The notes under the pieces are model-generated. The model did not search any database and had not been told where the DNA came from. It worked only from the letters and a program-made list of their open reading frames with translations. A program made the position numbers and the translations under genes. From Mesorhizobium_B sp035998495 (GTDB lineage: Bacteria; Pseudomonadota; Alphaproteobacteria; Rhizobiales; Rhizobiaceae), in NCBI GenBank assembly GCA_035998495.1, contig DASYHP010000059.1, forward strand, positions 1 to 64,000: a stretch of DNA of 64,000 nt. The letters are read 5' to 3'. Every line of letters starts with the position of its first letter. The first letter of the stretch is position 1. Shown here in pieces: positions 19,826-28,480 of this stretch.

Positions 19826-21652
19826 TCAAGCTCCTTGGTGGACGGGAACGGGGATGGGCGGATGGGCGACGGCGCGCGCCGCGCGGCTGCCCAGGTAAGC
19901 GGCGATCACCGCCGGATCGTGCCGGACGCGGGTCGGCGGCCCATCGGCGATCACCCGGCCGCGATCGATCACGACGACACGGTCGCAAAGGCTCATCACG
20001 AGCCGCATGTCGTGCTCGATCAGGATAAGCCCAAGCCGCCGCTCGGCGCGCACGGCGCGCAGGATCGCCATGAGTTCCTCGGTCTCCACGGCGTTCATGC
20101 CGGCCGCCGGCTCGTCGAGCAGAAGGAAACGGGGTTTCAGCGCAAGCGCGCGGGCCACTTCGAGCCGCCGTCGCATGCCATAGGAAAGGCTCGCCGCCCG
20201 CCGGTGCGCGAGCGCGGACAAGCCCATGCGGGCAAGCTCGCGCGTGGCGGCGCGCTCGGCCGCGGCCAGGTCGGGCTCGACCTGCCGGGCGGCGACGGTC
20301 ACGTTTTCGCCCACCGTCATGTGCGGGAAGATGCGGATGTTCTGGAATGTGCGGGCGATGCCGGCGCGGGCAAAGCGGAAGGCCGACGGACGGCTCCCCT
20401 GCAGCCCCACGGACACTTGGCCGGCGCTCGGCATGACGTCGCCGGCGATCATGTTGAGAAGCGTCGTCTTGCCCGCGCCGTTGGGCCCGATCACGCCGGT
20501 GATGGCGTCGGGCTCGAAGGAAAGCGACACGTCGTCCACGGCCGTCACACCCGCATAGCGGCGCGACAGCCCGGCGACCGAGATGGACACGGCCCCGGCG
20601 CGGGGCGCGGGCTCCGCGGCCGGCGCGGGCAAAGCGGGGCTGAACCGGCGCAAGAGATCGAGCTCGCCCTCGCCGAACAGTCCGGCCGGCCTGCGCCAGA
20701 TCACGAGGATCATGGCGAGCGCGAGCACGCCCTGGGTCAAGCCGAACAAGGCCGGCAGCTCGACGCTCCACAGGCTGCCGCCGCCCTCGAAGCGGCGGAC
20801 GACCTCGATCACCAGCGTAGTCACAGTGACGCCCGCCACCGCGCCGAGCGAGGAGGCCATGCCGCCCACGATCAGCATGGCGAGGAGCGTGAAGCCCAGG
20901 TCGAAGTAGAAATCTTTAGGCGAAAACGCACCCAGGAACTGCGCCATCAGCGCGCCGGCGGCCATGGCGAGCACGACGCCGAGCACCCAGGCGGCAAGCC
21001 GCGCGGCGGGGGCGTTCACGCCGATGGCGGCCGCGCCGCGCTCGTCGCCGGCCGCCGCGCGGGCGCCCAGGCCGAAGCGGCTTTCCCGAAACAGCCGCGC
21101 AGCGAGGACGGCGGTGGCCGCGACGGTGACCGCCGTCCACAGGCCCACCTCGCGGGGAACGCCATAGAACGGCTGGCTGCCGCGGGTGATCGGTCGGGCG
21201 GCCACCAGGAGCGTGTAGATGATGATGAGGAGCGCGAGCGTGGCGATGGCCGCGCTCGACCCTGACAGCCGCAGGAGCGGCAGCCCGGTCAAAAGCCCAA
21301 CCGCGACAGCCAGCACGACCACGATGGCCAGCGCGGCGAGAAAGGGCATCTCATAGCCGCCGAGAATGGGTGGCAGGTCGCGAAGCGCGCTGCGCTGAAC
21401 CGCGGCGGGAACGGTGAGAAGGCCCGTCGCATAGGCGCCAAGACCCAGGAAGGCCGCGTGGCCGAAGGACACGATGCCCGTGTTGCCGGAAAAGACCTGC
21501 AATCCCAGCACACCCGTCAGCATGATGGCGGCATAGGTCACGGTGCGCTGCATGGCGCCGCCGCCGAGCAGCGAGACGGCGAGGGCAAGTGCCGCAAGCG
21601 CCGCCGCGACCGCCAAGACGTCGAGCAGCGCGTTGCGGACGGCCAGCGGCAT
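19826..21652 (-). CDS. LivM-LivG fusion: ABC permease plus ATPase
   Basis: This is a single 608-residue protein combining two HAAT subunits. Residues about 1-330 are the LivM permease, with hydrophobic helices and the motif FSGNTGIVSFGHAAFLGLGA. A Pro/Ala-rich linker (about 335-350) leads to the LivG ATPase, with Walker A ending at Lys395, the SYGMRRRLEVARAL signature region and the LLLDEPAAGMN Walker B. The frame is uninterrupted across the junction and no internal start is needed. Such fusions are known in some proteobacteria. It lies between the oxidase gene (8 bp) and the binding-protein gene (2 bp). Confidence 0.92.
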   Translation of the reverse strand: MPLAVRNALLDVLAVAAALAALALAVSLLGGGAMQRTVTYAAIMLTGVLGLQVFSGNTGIVSFGHAAFLGLGAYATGLLTVPAAVQRSALRDLPPILGGYEMPFLAALAIVVVLAVAVGLLTGLPLLRLSGSSAAIATLALLIIIYTLLVAARPITRGSQPFYGVPREVGLWTAVTVAATAVLAARLFRESRFGLGARAAAGDERGAAAIGVNAPAARLAAWVLGVVLAMAAGALMAQFLGAFSPKDFYFDLGFTLLAMLIVGGMASSLGAVAGVTVTTLVIEVVRRFEGGGSLWSVELPALFGLTQGVLALAMILVIWRRPAGLFGEGELDLLRRFSPALPAPAAEPAPRAGAVSISVAGLSRRYAGVTAVDDVSLSFEPDAITGVIGPNGAGKTTLLNMIAGDVMPSAGQVSVGLQGSRPSAFRFARAGIARTFQNIRIFPHMTVGENVTVAARQVEPDLAAAERAATRELARMGLSALAHRRAASLSYGMRRRLEVARALALKPRFLLLDEPAAGMNAVETEELMAILRAVRAERRLGLILIEHDMRLVMSLCDRVVVIDRGRVIADGPPTRVRHDPAVIAAYLGSRAARAVAHPPIPVPVHQGA

Positions 21653-21660
21653 TGTCGGGC

Positions 21661-22854
21661 CTATCCCGCCGTCCGCTGAGACTGCCGTGGGGACGAGGCG
21701 AATCTCGCGGGCGCAAAAGGCTTCAGGATCGGCTGCTCGCCCTCAAGCACGAGGCGGGCGATCGCCTCGCCCACGGCAGGGCCGGTCTTGAAGCCGTGGC
21801 CCGACGAGCCGGCCGCCACCACGAGTCCTTCGACACCCTCCATCGGCCCGATTACGGGCAGGTCGTCGGGGCTCATGTCGTAAAGGCCGGCATAGCCCGG
21901 CCGGATGCCGAGTTCGAGCATGGCCGGCACGCCGCGGGCGAAGGTCTCGACGATAGCCGCGGACTCCGCCTCGTCCACGCCTTCCATATAGCTGTCGGGA
22001 TCGTCGACCTCGCGTGGCCGCCCGGCCGTTTCGTGCCGCACGCCCGTGCCGCCGCCGGCCCAGGCACCGGCCAGCACCACGCCGTCGCCGTCAGGCCGGG
22101 CGTAGTTGCAGGAGATGTCGTCGCACCAGGCGAACGGCATCACGCTTCGCGCTTGGCCATAGGCTTCGAGCACGGCCATCGGGTGACGCTCGATATGGAG
22201 GGGCAGGTCGAGTCCGACCGTGGCGAGGAGCCGCCGCGTCCAGGGGCCGGCTGCGAGCACGACCCGGTCCGCTTCAAGCGTGGAGCCATCGGCAAGCTCC
22301 ACCCCATGAACCCGGTCGCCCTGCCGGAGCAGGCGGCGCACGCCCGTGTTCTGCCGGAGGTCGGCGCCGTGCCGGCGCGCCAGCCGCGCGATGGCGTTGG
22401 TCGCGCCGAAGGCGTCGGCATAGCCATATTCGGGCTCCCAGATGGCCAGAGCCGCGCCATCGGGCGAGAAGCCGGGCGCAAGGCGGGAGAACTCGTGCGG
22501 AGACAGCGTCTGCATGTCAGCGCCTTCGCCACGGATGCGCTCGGCGGCGGCGGCCCAAGCGGTCTCGTTGTCCGGACCGCACACCCACATCATGCCGATC
22601 TGCGACACGAAGGAGCCTTCGCCAGCGAGCTCCGGCAGGGAAACGAGGATTTCGCGCCCCCGGATGGAAAGCTGGGACAGTTCCGGCAGAAGGTAGAAGG
22701 CGTGGAGGAGGGCCGAGGATTTCCCGGTCGGTCCACCTGCGGGGTGCGTCTGTTCGACCACGGTCGCTTTCGCGCCGGCCTTGGCCAGCGCGTAAGCCGC
22801 GCTCGAGCCCACGATCCCGGCGCCGACGACCAGAACGTCGCTTCCCGTTTCCAT
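21661..22854 (-). CDS. FAD-dependent amine/D-amino-acid oxidase (DAO family)
   Basis: This 397-residue flavoprotein has the FAD motif GAGIVGSS near its N-terminus. It closes with VAAGSSGHGFKTGPAVGEAIA, the C-terminal FAD-contacting segment of sarcosine-oxidase and DadA-like enzymes. These oxidise secondary or D-amino acids to imino products. The ATG at 22854 was chosen because GAGGAG precedes it by about 5 bp; the frame opens at 22878. It is the first gene of the eight-cistron operon that runs through the Liv-type transporter to the ligase and amidohydrolase genes. Confidence 0.88.
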   Translation of the reverse strand: METGSDVLVVGAGIVGSSAAYALAKAGAKATVVEQTHPAGGPTGKSSALLHAFYLLPELSQLSIRGREILVSLPELAGEGSFVSQIGMMWVCGPDNETAWAAAAERIRGEGADMQTLSPHEFSRLAPGFSPDGAALAIWEPEYGYADAFGATNAIARLARRHGADLRQNTGVRRLLRQGDRVHGVELADGSTLEADRVVLAAGPWTRRLLATVGLDLPLHIERHPMAVLEAYGQARSVMPFAWCDDISCNYARPDGDGVVLAGAWAGGGTGVRHETAGRPREVDDPDSYMEGVDEAESAAIVETFARGVPAMLELGIRPGYAGLYDMSPDDLPVIGPMEGVEGLVVAAGSSGHGFKTGPAVGEAIARLVLEGEQPILKPFAPARFASSPRQSQRTAG

Positions 22855-22996
22855 GGGTCTCCTCGCCATCCAACCCATCTCAGCGGGAGCAGCTAAGTCT
22901 CGTTTTCTCGCCCTGTCAACCTCTCTTCACAAACACCTTCTCTTCCTCTGCTTGTAACCAGCTCTTCAAGCGGGTGAGCGGCACGACGTACCGGCT

Positions 22997-23046
22997 AGAG
23001 CATACGCCCCGAAAAGTTGCAGACTTTTCGGGCAAGATCATGCGGC
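22997..23046. repeat. Palindromic intergenic repeat, copy 1
   Basis: The core is a perfect 10-bp stem, CCCGAAAAGT (23008-23017) with ACTTTTCGGG (23023-23032), around the loop TGCAG. The right flank AAGATCATGC matches the other two copies at 27.4 and 55.6 kb; the left flank GCATACG has drifted from GCATGATC. It lies in the 286-bp gap between csbD and the oxidase operon, where I see no gene. Confidence 0.8.
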
Positions 23047-23076
23047 ATTACCAAGGCTGGAAGCTCGGCTTGCGGC

Positions 23077-23114
23077 CCAAAACAAACGGACCCGCCAGGA
23101 GGCTGGCGGGTCCG
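23077..23114 (-). terminator. Intrinsic terminator of csbD
   Basis: A 12-bp stem (CGGACCCGCCAG with CTGGCGGGTCCG, 23087-23114) with a 4-nt loop is followed on the minus strand by TTTGTTTTGG. It starts 26 bp after the csbD stop. This is the clearest intrinsic terminator in the window. Confidence 0.85.
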
Positions 23115-23140
23115 CTTGCGTGACGTCGAGTGAGACTTGA

Positions 23141-23338
23141 TCAGGTTCGCCGATCGGTCCGGTCTTCCTTCAGCGCGTCCTTGACGCCGCCGATGGCGTT
23201 CTGGATCTTGCCCTTTACCTGGTCGCCCTTGCCCTCGGCCTCCAGCTTGGAGTCGCCGGTCATCCTTCCCAGGCCTTCCTTCAGCTTTCCGCCCATATTG
23301 GTGGCGGAACCTTCCACGCGGTCTTTATCCACGGCCAT
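23141..23338 (-). CDS. CsbD-family stress protein
   Basis: This is a 65-residue small hydrophilic protein of the CsbD family. Its usual pattern is DKDRVEGSATNMGGKLKEGLG followed by a repeated GD-K-GK-Q unit. Family members are induced by general stress; the biochemical role is unknown. It is rich in Lys, Asp and Gly and probably largely helical or disordered. It is monocistronic, with its own terminator, and is transcribed divergently from the DUF2270 gene, 206 bp away. Confidence 0.92.
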   Translation of the reverse strand: MAVDKDRVEGSATNMGGKLKEGLGRMTGDSKLEAEGKGDQVKGKIQNAIGGVKDALKEDRTDRRT

Positions 23339-23544
23339 GGCTTCTCTCCTTCTTCGACTTGATAAAAGTTAAAGCCGTCCAAGCGCCGATGGTTCCGGTG
23401 GCCTTCCAAGGCGGGCCAGGCTCTTGGCCCACGCCCAAATCCGGCGAACCCGCTCAAATCCGGCGCAAGCGGCCTATCGTGAAAGGGCGGTGCTCCGGTA
23501 GAATGTGCGCGGGCATTTCGGTCGAGCGGCTGGGGAGCGCAGCG

Positions 23545-24270
23545 GTGGGGGATCGCGACGGCAGTTCGGCGAGCGCGGCGAGCCAGGAGGTGCCGGCGCC
23601 CACTCCGTTGTTGCCCCTCACGCGCGGCGAAGCCGTGACCGTGATGTCGCATTTCTACCGCGGCGAGATGGCGCGCATGGCGGGCTGGCGCGACCGCATC
23701 GACCGCACCAGCAATTGGGCGATCACGGCGGTGGCCGCCATGCTGTCGCTGTCCTTGGCCACGCCGACCGCGCATCACAGCGTGCTGGTCTTCGCCATGC
23801 TTCTGGTGATGCTGCTGCTTCTGATCGAGGGCCGGCGCTATCGCTTCTACGACGTGTATCGGGACCGCGTGCGCACGTTGGAACGCTGTTACGTCGCCCG
23901 CACGCTGGAGGGTCACTTGGCGGCGGAAGAGGACTGGGCGAAGCTTCTGGCCGATAATCTGCGCGCGCCGCGCTTCAACATCTCCCTGCTCGGGGCCATG
24001 ACCCGGCGGCTCAGACGCAACTATGGCTGGATGTATCTGATCCTGCTCCTGGCTTGGCTTCTGAAGATCACGACACGCGTGCTGCAGCCCGACGAGCCGC
24101 TGACGGGCTGGCGCGCGCCCTTCGATAATCTTCTGGCGAGCGCGGAAGCCGGCCCGTTGCCGGGATGGTTCGTCCTCGTCTTCGTTTTGAGCTTCTACGC
24201 CGTCATCGCCTGGATGCTCCTGCAGCCCGACACAGGTTATGACCCCGAAGAGGGAGAGGTGCATGTGTAG
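23545..24270 (+). CDS. DUF2270-family membrane protein
   Basis: This is a 241-residue integral membrane protein. The family signature is HFYRGEMARMAGWRDRIDRT followed by two adjacent hydrophobic segments (roughly residues 60-105), a charged cytoplasmic stretch, then two more segments (about 165-185 and 215-235). The function is unknown. GTG at 23545 was preferred because GGGGAG lies 7 bp before it; an ATG at 23503 in the same frame is the alternative. It stands alone, ending 45 bp before the convergent CRTAC1 gene. Confidence 0.8.
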   Translation: MGDRDGSSASAASQEVPAPTPLLPLTRGEAVTVMSHFYRGEMARMAGWRDRIDRTSNWAITAVAAMLSLSLATPTAHHSVLVFAMLLVMLLLLIEGRRYRFYDVYRDRVRTLERCYVARTLEGHLAAEEDWAKLLADNLRAPRFNISLLGAMTRRLRRNYGWMYLILLLAWLLKITTRVLQPDEPLTGWRAPFDNLLASAEAGPLPGWFVLVFVLSFYAVIAWMLLQPDTGYDPEEGEVHV

Positions 24271-24315
24271 GGAGTGCTACGGAACAGATAAGTGGATCGC
24301 GCCGCCTCGGACTGC

Positions 24316-25932
24316 TCATTGGGGCGTCCACTTTCGGGCCGGCCGGCCGCGCTCCAGAACGTAGAAGCCATTCGCCGAGACGGTCTGCCACTCGCCCGCC
24401 TCGCCGTCCGGCCACAGCACCCGGATCTCGGCTTGCGCCGCGTCGTCCAGGCCGAAATGCCGCCAGCCGAGCTGGCCGCCGGCATGGCCGCCGCCCACCG
24501 TGATCTCCTGTCTTGCGGTCGCGCCGCCCCGGCGCACCTCGATCCAGGCGCCGACCCCAACCCGGTTCGGCACGGGCTGTTCGAGCCTGACCTGAAGCCA
24601 ATGGCCGGCATCTCGAATCGCATTGCGCCAGAACTGCGCTCCCTCGCCCCGATTGACCACCACGAGATCGAGGGAGCCGTCGAGGTTGAAGTCGGCCAGC
24701 GCTCCACCCCGCGCGGTGCGGAAGCTCGTGACTCCGGCCGCTTCGCCGACCTCGACGAAGGTGCCATCGGGCTGCTGCAGAAGGAGATTGTTGGGGTCCT
24801 TCATCGCGAAGTCCGGCATCTCCCACACATTGCCCTTGGCGATGAAGAGGTCCGCTAGGCCGTCATTGTTCACGTCGGCGAACTCGGCATGCCAGGCGGT
24901 GCTGGGCTTCATCTCGCCGCCCGCATAGGGGCGATGAGCAGTGACGCCCTTCGCGAAAGCGATGTCGGCGTAGGCGGGCCGGAGCGGGCCGCCGCCGGGC
25001 TGGGAGCTAAGCGCCTGCAGCTTGTTGTCGGCCATGCTGGTCAGGAAATATTCGGGATAACCATCGCCATCGAGGTCGCGGCTGGCAATGCCCATGCCCC
25101 AGATGCGCAAGCTCTTCCAGCCTTCGGCGTCCGTATAGAGCACTGGCGCTTTGCCCGGCGCCACGCGCCAGAGCTGCTCCTGGCCACCTTTGTAGTATTC
25201 GCGGTCGTTGGAGACGCGCAGCGCCGGCTGGCCTGAACGGTTCCAGTCCGTGAACAGCATGGACAGCGTGCAAAAGCTGGGCTTCAACGGGACGGGCGGG
25301 GCGAAGCCGGGTGAGGCCGGGTCTTCGACTGGACGCGGCCGGTGCAGCCAGTTGTCGGTGCAGGAGCCCCAGGGAAAATCCTCCTGGCGGCGGTCGAGGT
25401 AGTTGCCGACCGCCAGGGTCGGCCAGATTGCGCCTTTCTCCCAGGTGGCCGCGAAGGCCGTCGACCAGGCGTGGCCGCCGTCGAACGCCCAGACGTCGTT
25501 CGCGCGCTCGAAGCGGCAATCTCCGAGGCCGCGCATCAGAAGATTCTCGCCGACGCGCAGCAGCGCAAGGTCAGTCACGCCATCGCCGTTCACGTCGAGG
25601 GGATAGGCGCCGGCGACGCCTTTCTCCTCCAGGCCGCTCGTTTCGGCAGCGAATCGAAGTTTTGAGCCCTGGCGGCTGGCATTGCGATAGAACGTGGAAG
25701 GGCCTTTGCCACCGGTCAGGAGAAGGTCAGGGAAACCGTTGCCGTCGCAGTCAAACACGGCGACGCCGCCGCCCACCATGTGCTCCCAGCCGCCGGAATG
25801 GACATGAGAGATGCCGGCGCTCGCCGTCTCCTCGATGAAGCGCGGAATGAGGATGTGGCCGTCGGCCCAGGCGGGGCCGGCGGCGAGCATTATGACCAGC
25901 AGCGGAAGGAGGCGGAGCGCGGCACCGGCCAT
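24316..25932 (-). CDS. CRTAC1-family exported FG-GAP repeat protein
   Basis: This 538-residue secreted protein has a signal peptide (about 1-24, ending GPAWA). Several VCBS/FG-GAP calcium-binding repeats follow, visible as DCDGNGFPDLLLTGG, DVNGDGVTDLALLRVG, DLDGDGYPEYFLTSM, DVNNDGLADLFIAKG and DFNLDGSLDLVVVNRG. A C-terminal ASPIC/UnbV domain (about 440-530) completes it. The repeats should form a seven-bladed beta propeller. It starts 3 bp after the stop of the haloperoxidase gene, so the two are co-transcribed and probably act together in the periplasm. Confidence 0.88.
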   Translation of the reverse strand: MAGAALRLLPLLVIMLAAGPAWADGHILIPRFIEETASAGISHVHSGGWEHMVGGGVAVFDCDGNGFPDLLLTGGKGPSTFYRNASRQGSKLRFAAETSGLEEKGVAGAYPLDVNGDGVTDLALLRVGENLLMRGLGDCRFERANDVWAFDGGHAWSTAFAATWEKGAIWPTLAVGNYLDRRQEDFPWGSCTDNWLHRPRPVEDPASPGFAPPVPLKPSFCTLSMLFTDWNRSGQPALRVSNDREYYKGGQEQLWRVAPGKAPVLYTDAEGWKSLRIWGMGIASRDLDGDGYPEYFLTSMADNKLQALSSQPGGGPLRPAYADIAFAKGVTAHRPYAGGEMKPSTAWHAEFADVNNDGLADLFIAKGNVWEMPDFAMKDPNNLLLQQPDGTFVEVGEAAGVTSFRTARGGALADFNLDGSLDLVVVNRGEGAQFWRNAIRDAGHWLQVRLEQPVPNRVGVGAWIEVRRGGATARQEITVGGGHAGGQLGWRHFGLDDAAQAEIRVLWPDGEAGEWQTVSANGFYVLERGRPARKWTPQ

Positions 25933-25935
25933 GCG

Positions 25936-27258
25936 CTAGCGCCTCATCCGCAAGGCAACCGCGTAAGCGCCCACGCAGCGGCCCTGCTCCAGGCCGCGCT
26001 CGACGGCGGCGCGGAAATGGATGCCGCCGTAAAGCCGGGACAGCGCCGCCTCCTCGGCAGCGGCCCAGAAGCTGGGATAGGCGCGGGTCGGCAATCCGTC
26101 GTCCTCATGCGTGGCATCCTCAAACGCGAAATCCTCGCCGAAGGCTTGGGAAAGCACCACCGCCGCCGCGCCCGACTGGGTGCTGTGGCCGCTGGGATAT
26201 TCGGGAAAGGGCGGGGTGATGAGCAGAGGCTCCCATTGCGGGTCTATGTGCCGCCGGATGAAGGTGACGGGGCGGAGCAGGTCGAACTCGTATTTGCTGT
26301 GCCAGCAGGCGATGAAGGAGTCGGCGAGTGCGGCGCCGAGCCGCGCCAGGACCTCGACACTGTGCTCAAGGCCGGCCTCCTCGCGCTTGAGGATCTGCAA
26401 GGCTATGGCGATCCAGTGGCCGGGCGGCGTCGGCGACAGCATGGGGTCGTCCGACCAGAATCTTGCGATCGCGCGCTGTTCGCCATCAAGGCTGCGGCTG
26501 ACCTCATGGACCTCTCGCGCTTCGGCGAAGAAGGCTGATCCTTCCTGCTCGCTATAGGGCGGGGGCGGCGCGATCCCGCAGCTTGCGCCCGACGGCATGG
26601 CGAAGCCGCGGTTCTCGCCCCATCTGGGTAGAAGCGGCGCCTGCTGCTGAGCGATGAGGCTGGTGGGCGTCCAACGTCCCGGCGTATCGCCGAGCGCATA
26701 ACTGAGCGGGAATCCCATGTTCTCGACATTCGCGCCGCCATCACCGGCGGACCAGGCGACGACATGAGCGGCAACGGCCGCGCCGAAAGCCTCGCTGCGG
26801 GCCACGATTTCGGCCGGCAGGCCGGCGGCCGCCTTCGCGCGCAGCTTGGTTCCAAGCGAGGCCATGGCGCGCTGGCCCGTCGGCCCGGTGTTCCCGAAGA
26901 AGTGCCGCACGGAATCCGCCAGGGCGGTGTGGAGCACGAGGGCGTCGTCGTAGGCTGTGCCGGCGGTGCGGGCCGGAAACGGTTCCAGCCCATTGAGCTG
27001 GCCCGCCAGCGAGCGCAGGCCGGCCGAGCCGCTCGCGGCCGCCTCGTGGGCCGTGACACCGAGATAAGCGAAGGCGCGGCTGGCCACCGGCGGCGAATAG
27101 GTCGGCGTATGGCGCACCAATTCCAGGACCATGCGGTACCAGGTTCGGAGCACCTGCGCCGAATCCATGCCTCGCGCGGAGGAGGCCAGCGCATCGGAGG
27201 CGGCCGTCCAGGCCAGGGTCGCGGCCGCGCCGGCCAGGAAGCCGCGACGTTCAATCAC
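25936..27258 (-). CDS. Vanadium-dependent haloperoxidase, Tat-exported
   Basis: This 440-residue member of the PAP2/vanadium-haloperoxidase superfamily has all the vanadate-pocket signatures: K322-x6-R329-P330, PSGH at 355-358, and SR-x5-H with S407, R408 and H414. The enzyme oxidises halides with hydrogen peroxide, or may act as a phosphatase. The start GTG at 27258 gives an N-terminus VIERRGFLAGAAATLAW, a twin-arginine signal, which suits a cofactor-bearing periplasmic enzyme; the much longer open frame upstream has no homology. It is followed 3 bp later by the CRTAC1 gene. Confidence 0.88.
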   Translation of the reverse strand: MIERRGFLAGAAATLAWTAASDALASSARGMDSAQVLRTWYRMVLELVRHTPTYSPPVASRAFAYLGVTAHEAAASGSAGLRSLAGQLNGLEPFPARTAGTAYDDALVLHTALADSVRHFFGNTGPTGQRAMASLGTKLRAKAAAGLPAEIVARSEAFGAAVAAHVVAWSAGDGGANVENMGFPLSYALGDTPGRWTPTSLIAQQQAPLLPRWGENRGFAMPSGASCGIAPPPPYSEQEGSAFFAEAREVHEVSRSLDGEQRAIARFWSDDPMLSPTPPGHWIAIALQILKREEAGLEHSVEVLARLGAALADSFIACWHSKYEFDLLRPVTFIRRHIDPQWEPLLITPPFPEYPSGHSTQSGAAAVVLSQAFGEDFAFEDATHEDDGLPTRAYPSFWAAAEEAALSRLYGGIHFRAAVERGLEQGRCVGAYAVALRMRR

Positions 27259-27377
27259 CGTGCGATGGTCCTGGTTGAAGAATCCGGGTTCATGGATCGG
27301 CAGTAAGCATGCCTCACGCCCATCGCTCAAGAGAGAAGCCGTTTCGCGCCAGTTTCGACGTCGATCCTTTGTCTTGG

Positions 27378-27420
27378 CGCATGATCTCTTCCGAAAAGCC
27401 TGCGATTTTTCGGGATCATG
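27378..27420. repeat. Palindromic intergenic repeat, copy 2
   Basis: The outer arms GCATGATC (27378-27385) and GATCATGC (27413-27420) are perfect inverted repeats, enclosing CCGAAAA and TTTTCGG. It belongs to the same family as the elements at 23.0 and 55.6 kb. It sits at the junction of the accessory region and the conserved holA-par block, between divergent haloperoxidase and holA genes. Confidence 0.8.
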
Positions 27421-27435
27421 CGCTAGCACGGGTTC

Positions 27436-28467
27436 ATGGCGCAGAAGAAAGCACATGAAGTGGAAAGCTGGCTGGCGCGGCCCGACCCGCGCATCGGGCT
27501 CGTCCTCTTGTACGGTCCCGATCGCGGGCTCGTGGCCGAACGCGCCAAGCGCCTGGCTGCGAGTGCGGGCGTGCCCTTGGATGATCCCTTTTCGGTGGTG
27601 CGCCTCGACGCGAGTGGGGCCGAGGCCGGGCAGATCGCCGGCGAAGCGCGTATGGTGCCGATGTTCTCGGCCAAACGCCTGGTCTGGGTTCGGGACGCCG
27701 GGGCGCAGAGGCCGATCGTGGCCGATGTCAGCGAACTCGCCGCCCAGCCCGCGCCCGACGCGCTGGTGATCGTCGAGGCGGGAGATCTGAAAAAAGGCCA
27801 TGCGCTTCGCGCAGCGGTCGAGAACAGTTCTTCCGCTATGGCCTTGCCCTGCTATGCCGACGAGGGAAGGGGCCTGGACGCCGTGATCGACGAGGAGATG
27901 GCCAAGCAGGGATACCGCCTGGACGCGGACGCACGCCAGCTTCTGAAAGCCTCGCTTGGCGGCGACCGGCTGGCCTCGCGTCGGGAGCTCGAGAAGCTCG
28001 CCCTCTACGCGCAAGGGCAGGCGGAGATCACGGCCGAGGACGTGCGCGCCGCGATCAGCGACGCTTCCAACAGCTCGGCCGACGACGTGGCCGAGCGGTT
28101 TTTGGCGGGCGACGCGGCAGGCGTGTCGGCGCTGATCGCCGGACATGTCACGACACCCGCTCAAGTCAATGCGGTGCTCGCAGCCGTTATGCGGCAGATG
28201 CAGCAGCTTCATGCGCTGCGCGGGCGCATGGAGGTGGAGCGGCGAGGTGCAGCGGACGTGGTGGCCGGCATGCGGCCGCCCGCCTTCGGCAACCGCAAGC
28301 CCTTGCTGGAAAAGGCGCTCACGCGGTGGGACGCCGCGCAGTTGACGGTTATGCTCGGACGGCTGCAGCGTCTCACGCTTGAGGCTCGCGCGCGGCCGGA
28401 ACTCGGTCCGGCGCTCCTGGAGGAGACGCTGCTCGGATTCGCGGCCCGGACATCGCCCCGCGCCTGA
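27436..28467 (+). CDS. holA: DNA polymerase III subunit delta
   Basis: This 343-residue clamp-loader subunit opens the beta ring so the clamp can be loaded on DNA. The N-terminal domain carries LVLLYGPDRGLVAERAKRL, the degenerate nucleotide-binding region of HolA. The central part has RELEKLALYAQG, the usual RxExEKL motif. Homologues in this order lie next to parB, as here, where the two genes converge across 13 bp. The usual upstream neighbours leuS and lptE are absent and replaced by the haloperoxidase pair. Confidence 0.93.
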   Translation: MAQKKAHEVESWLARPDPRIGLVLLYGPDRGLVAERAKRLAASAGVPLDDPFSVVRLDASGAEAGQIAGEARMVPMFSAKRLVWVRDAGAQRPIVADVSELAAQPAPDALVIVEAGDLKKGHALRAAVENSSSAMALPCYADEGRGLDAVIDEEMAKQGYRLDADARQLLKASLGGDRLASRRELEKLALYAQGQAEITAEDVRAAISDASNSSADDVAERFLAGDAAGVSALIAGHVTTPAQVNAVLAAVMRQMQQLHALRGRMEVERRGAADVVAGMRPPAFGNRKPLLEKALTRWDAAQLTVMLGRLQRLTLEARARPELGPALLEETLLGFAARTSPRA

Positions 28468-28480
28468 ACAGAAAGCCGCG

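Noticed and set aside
25936..28212. Haloperoxidase gene starting as far upstream as 28212
   Set aside because: The upstream 318 codons are antisense to holA and unlike any haloperoxidase. The GTG at 27258 gives a proper twin-arginine signal.
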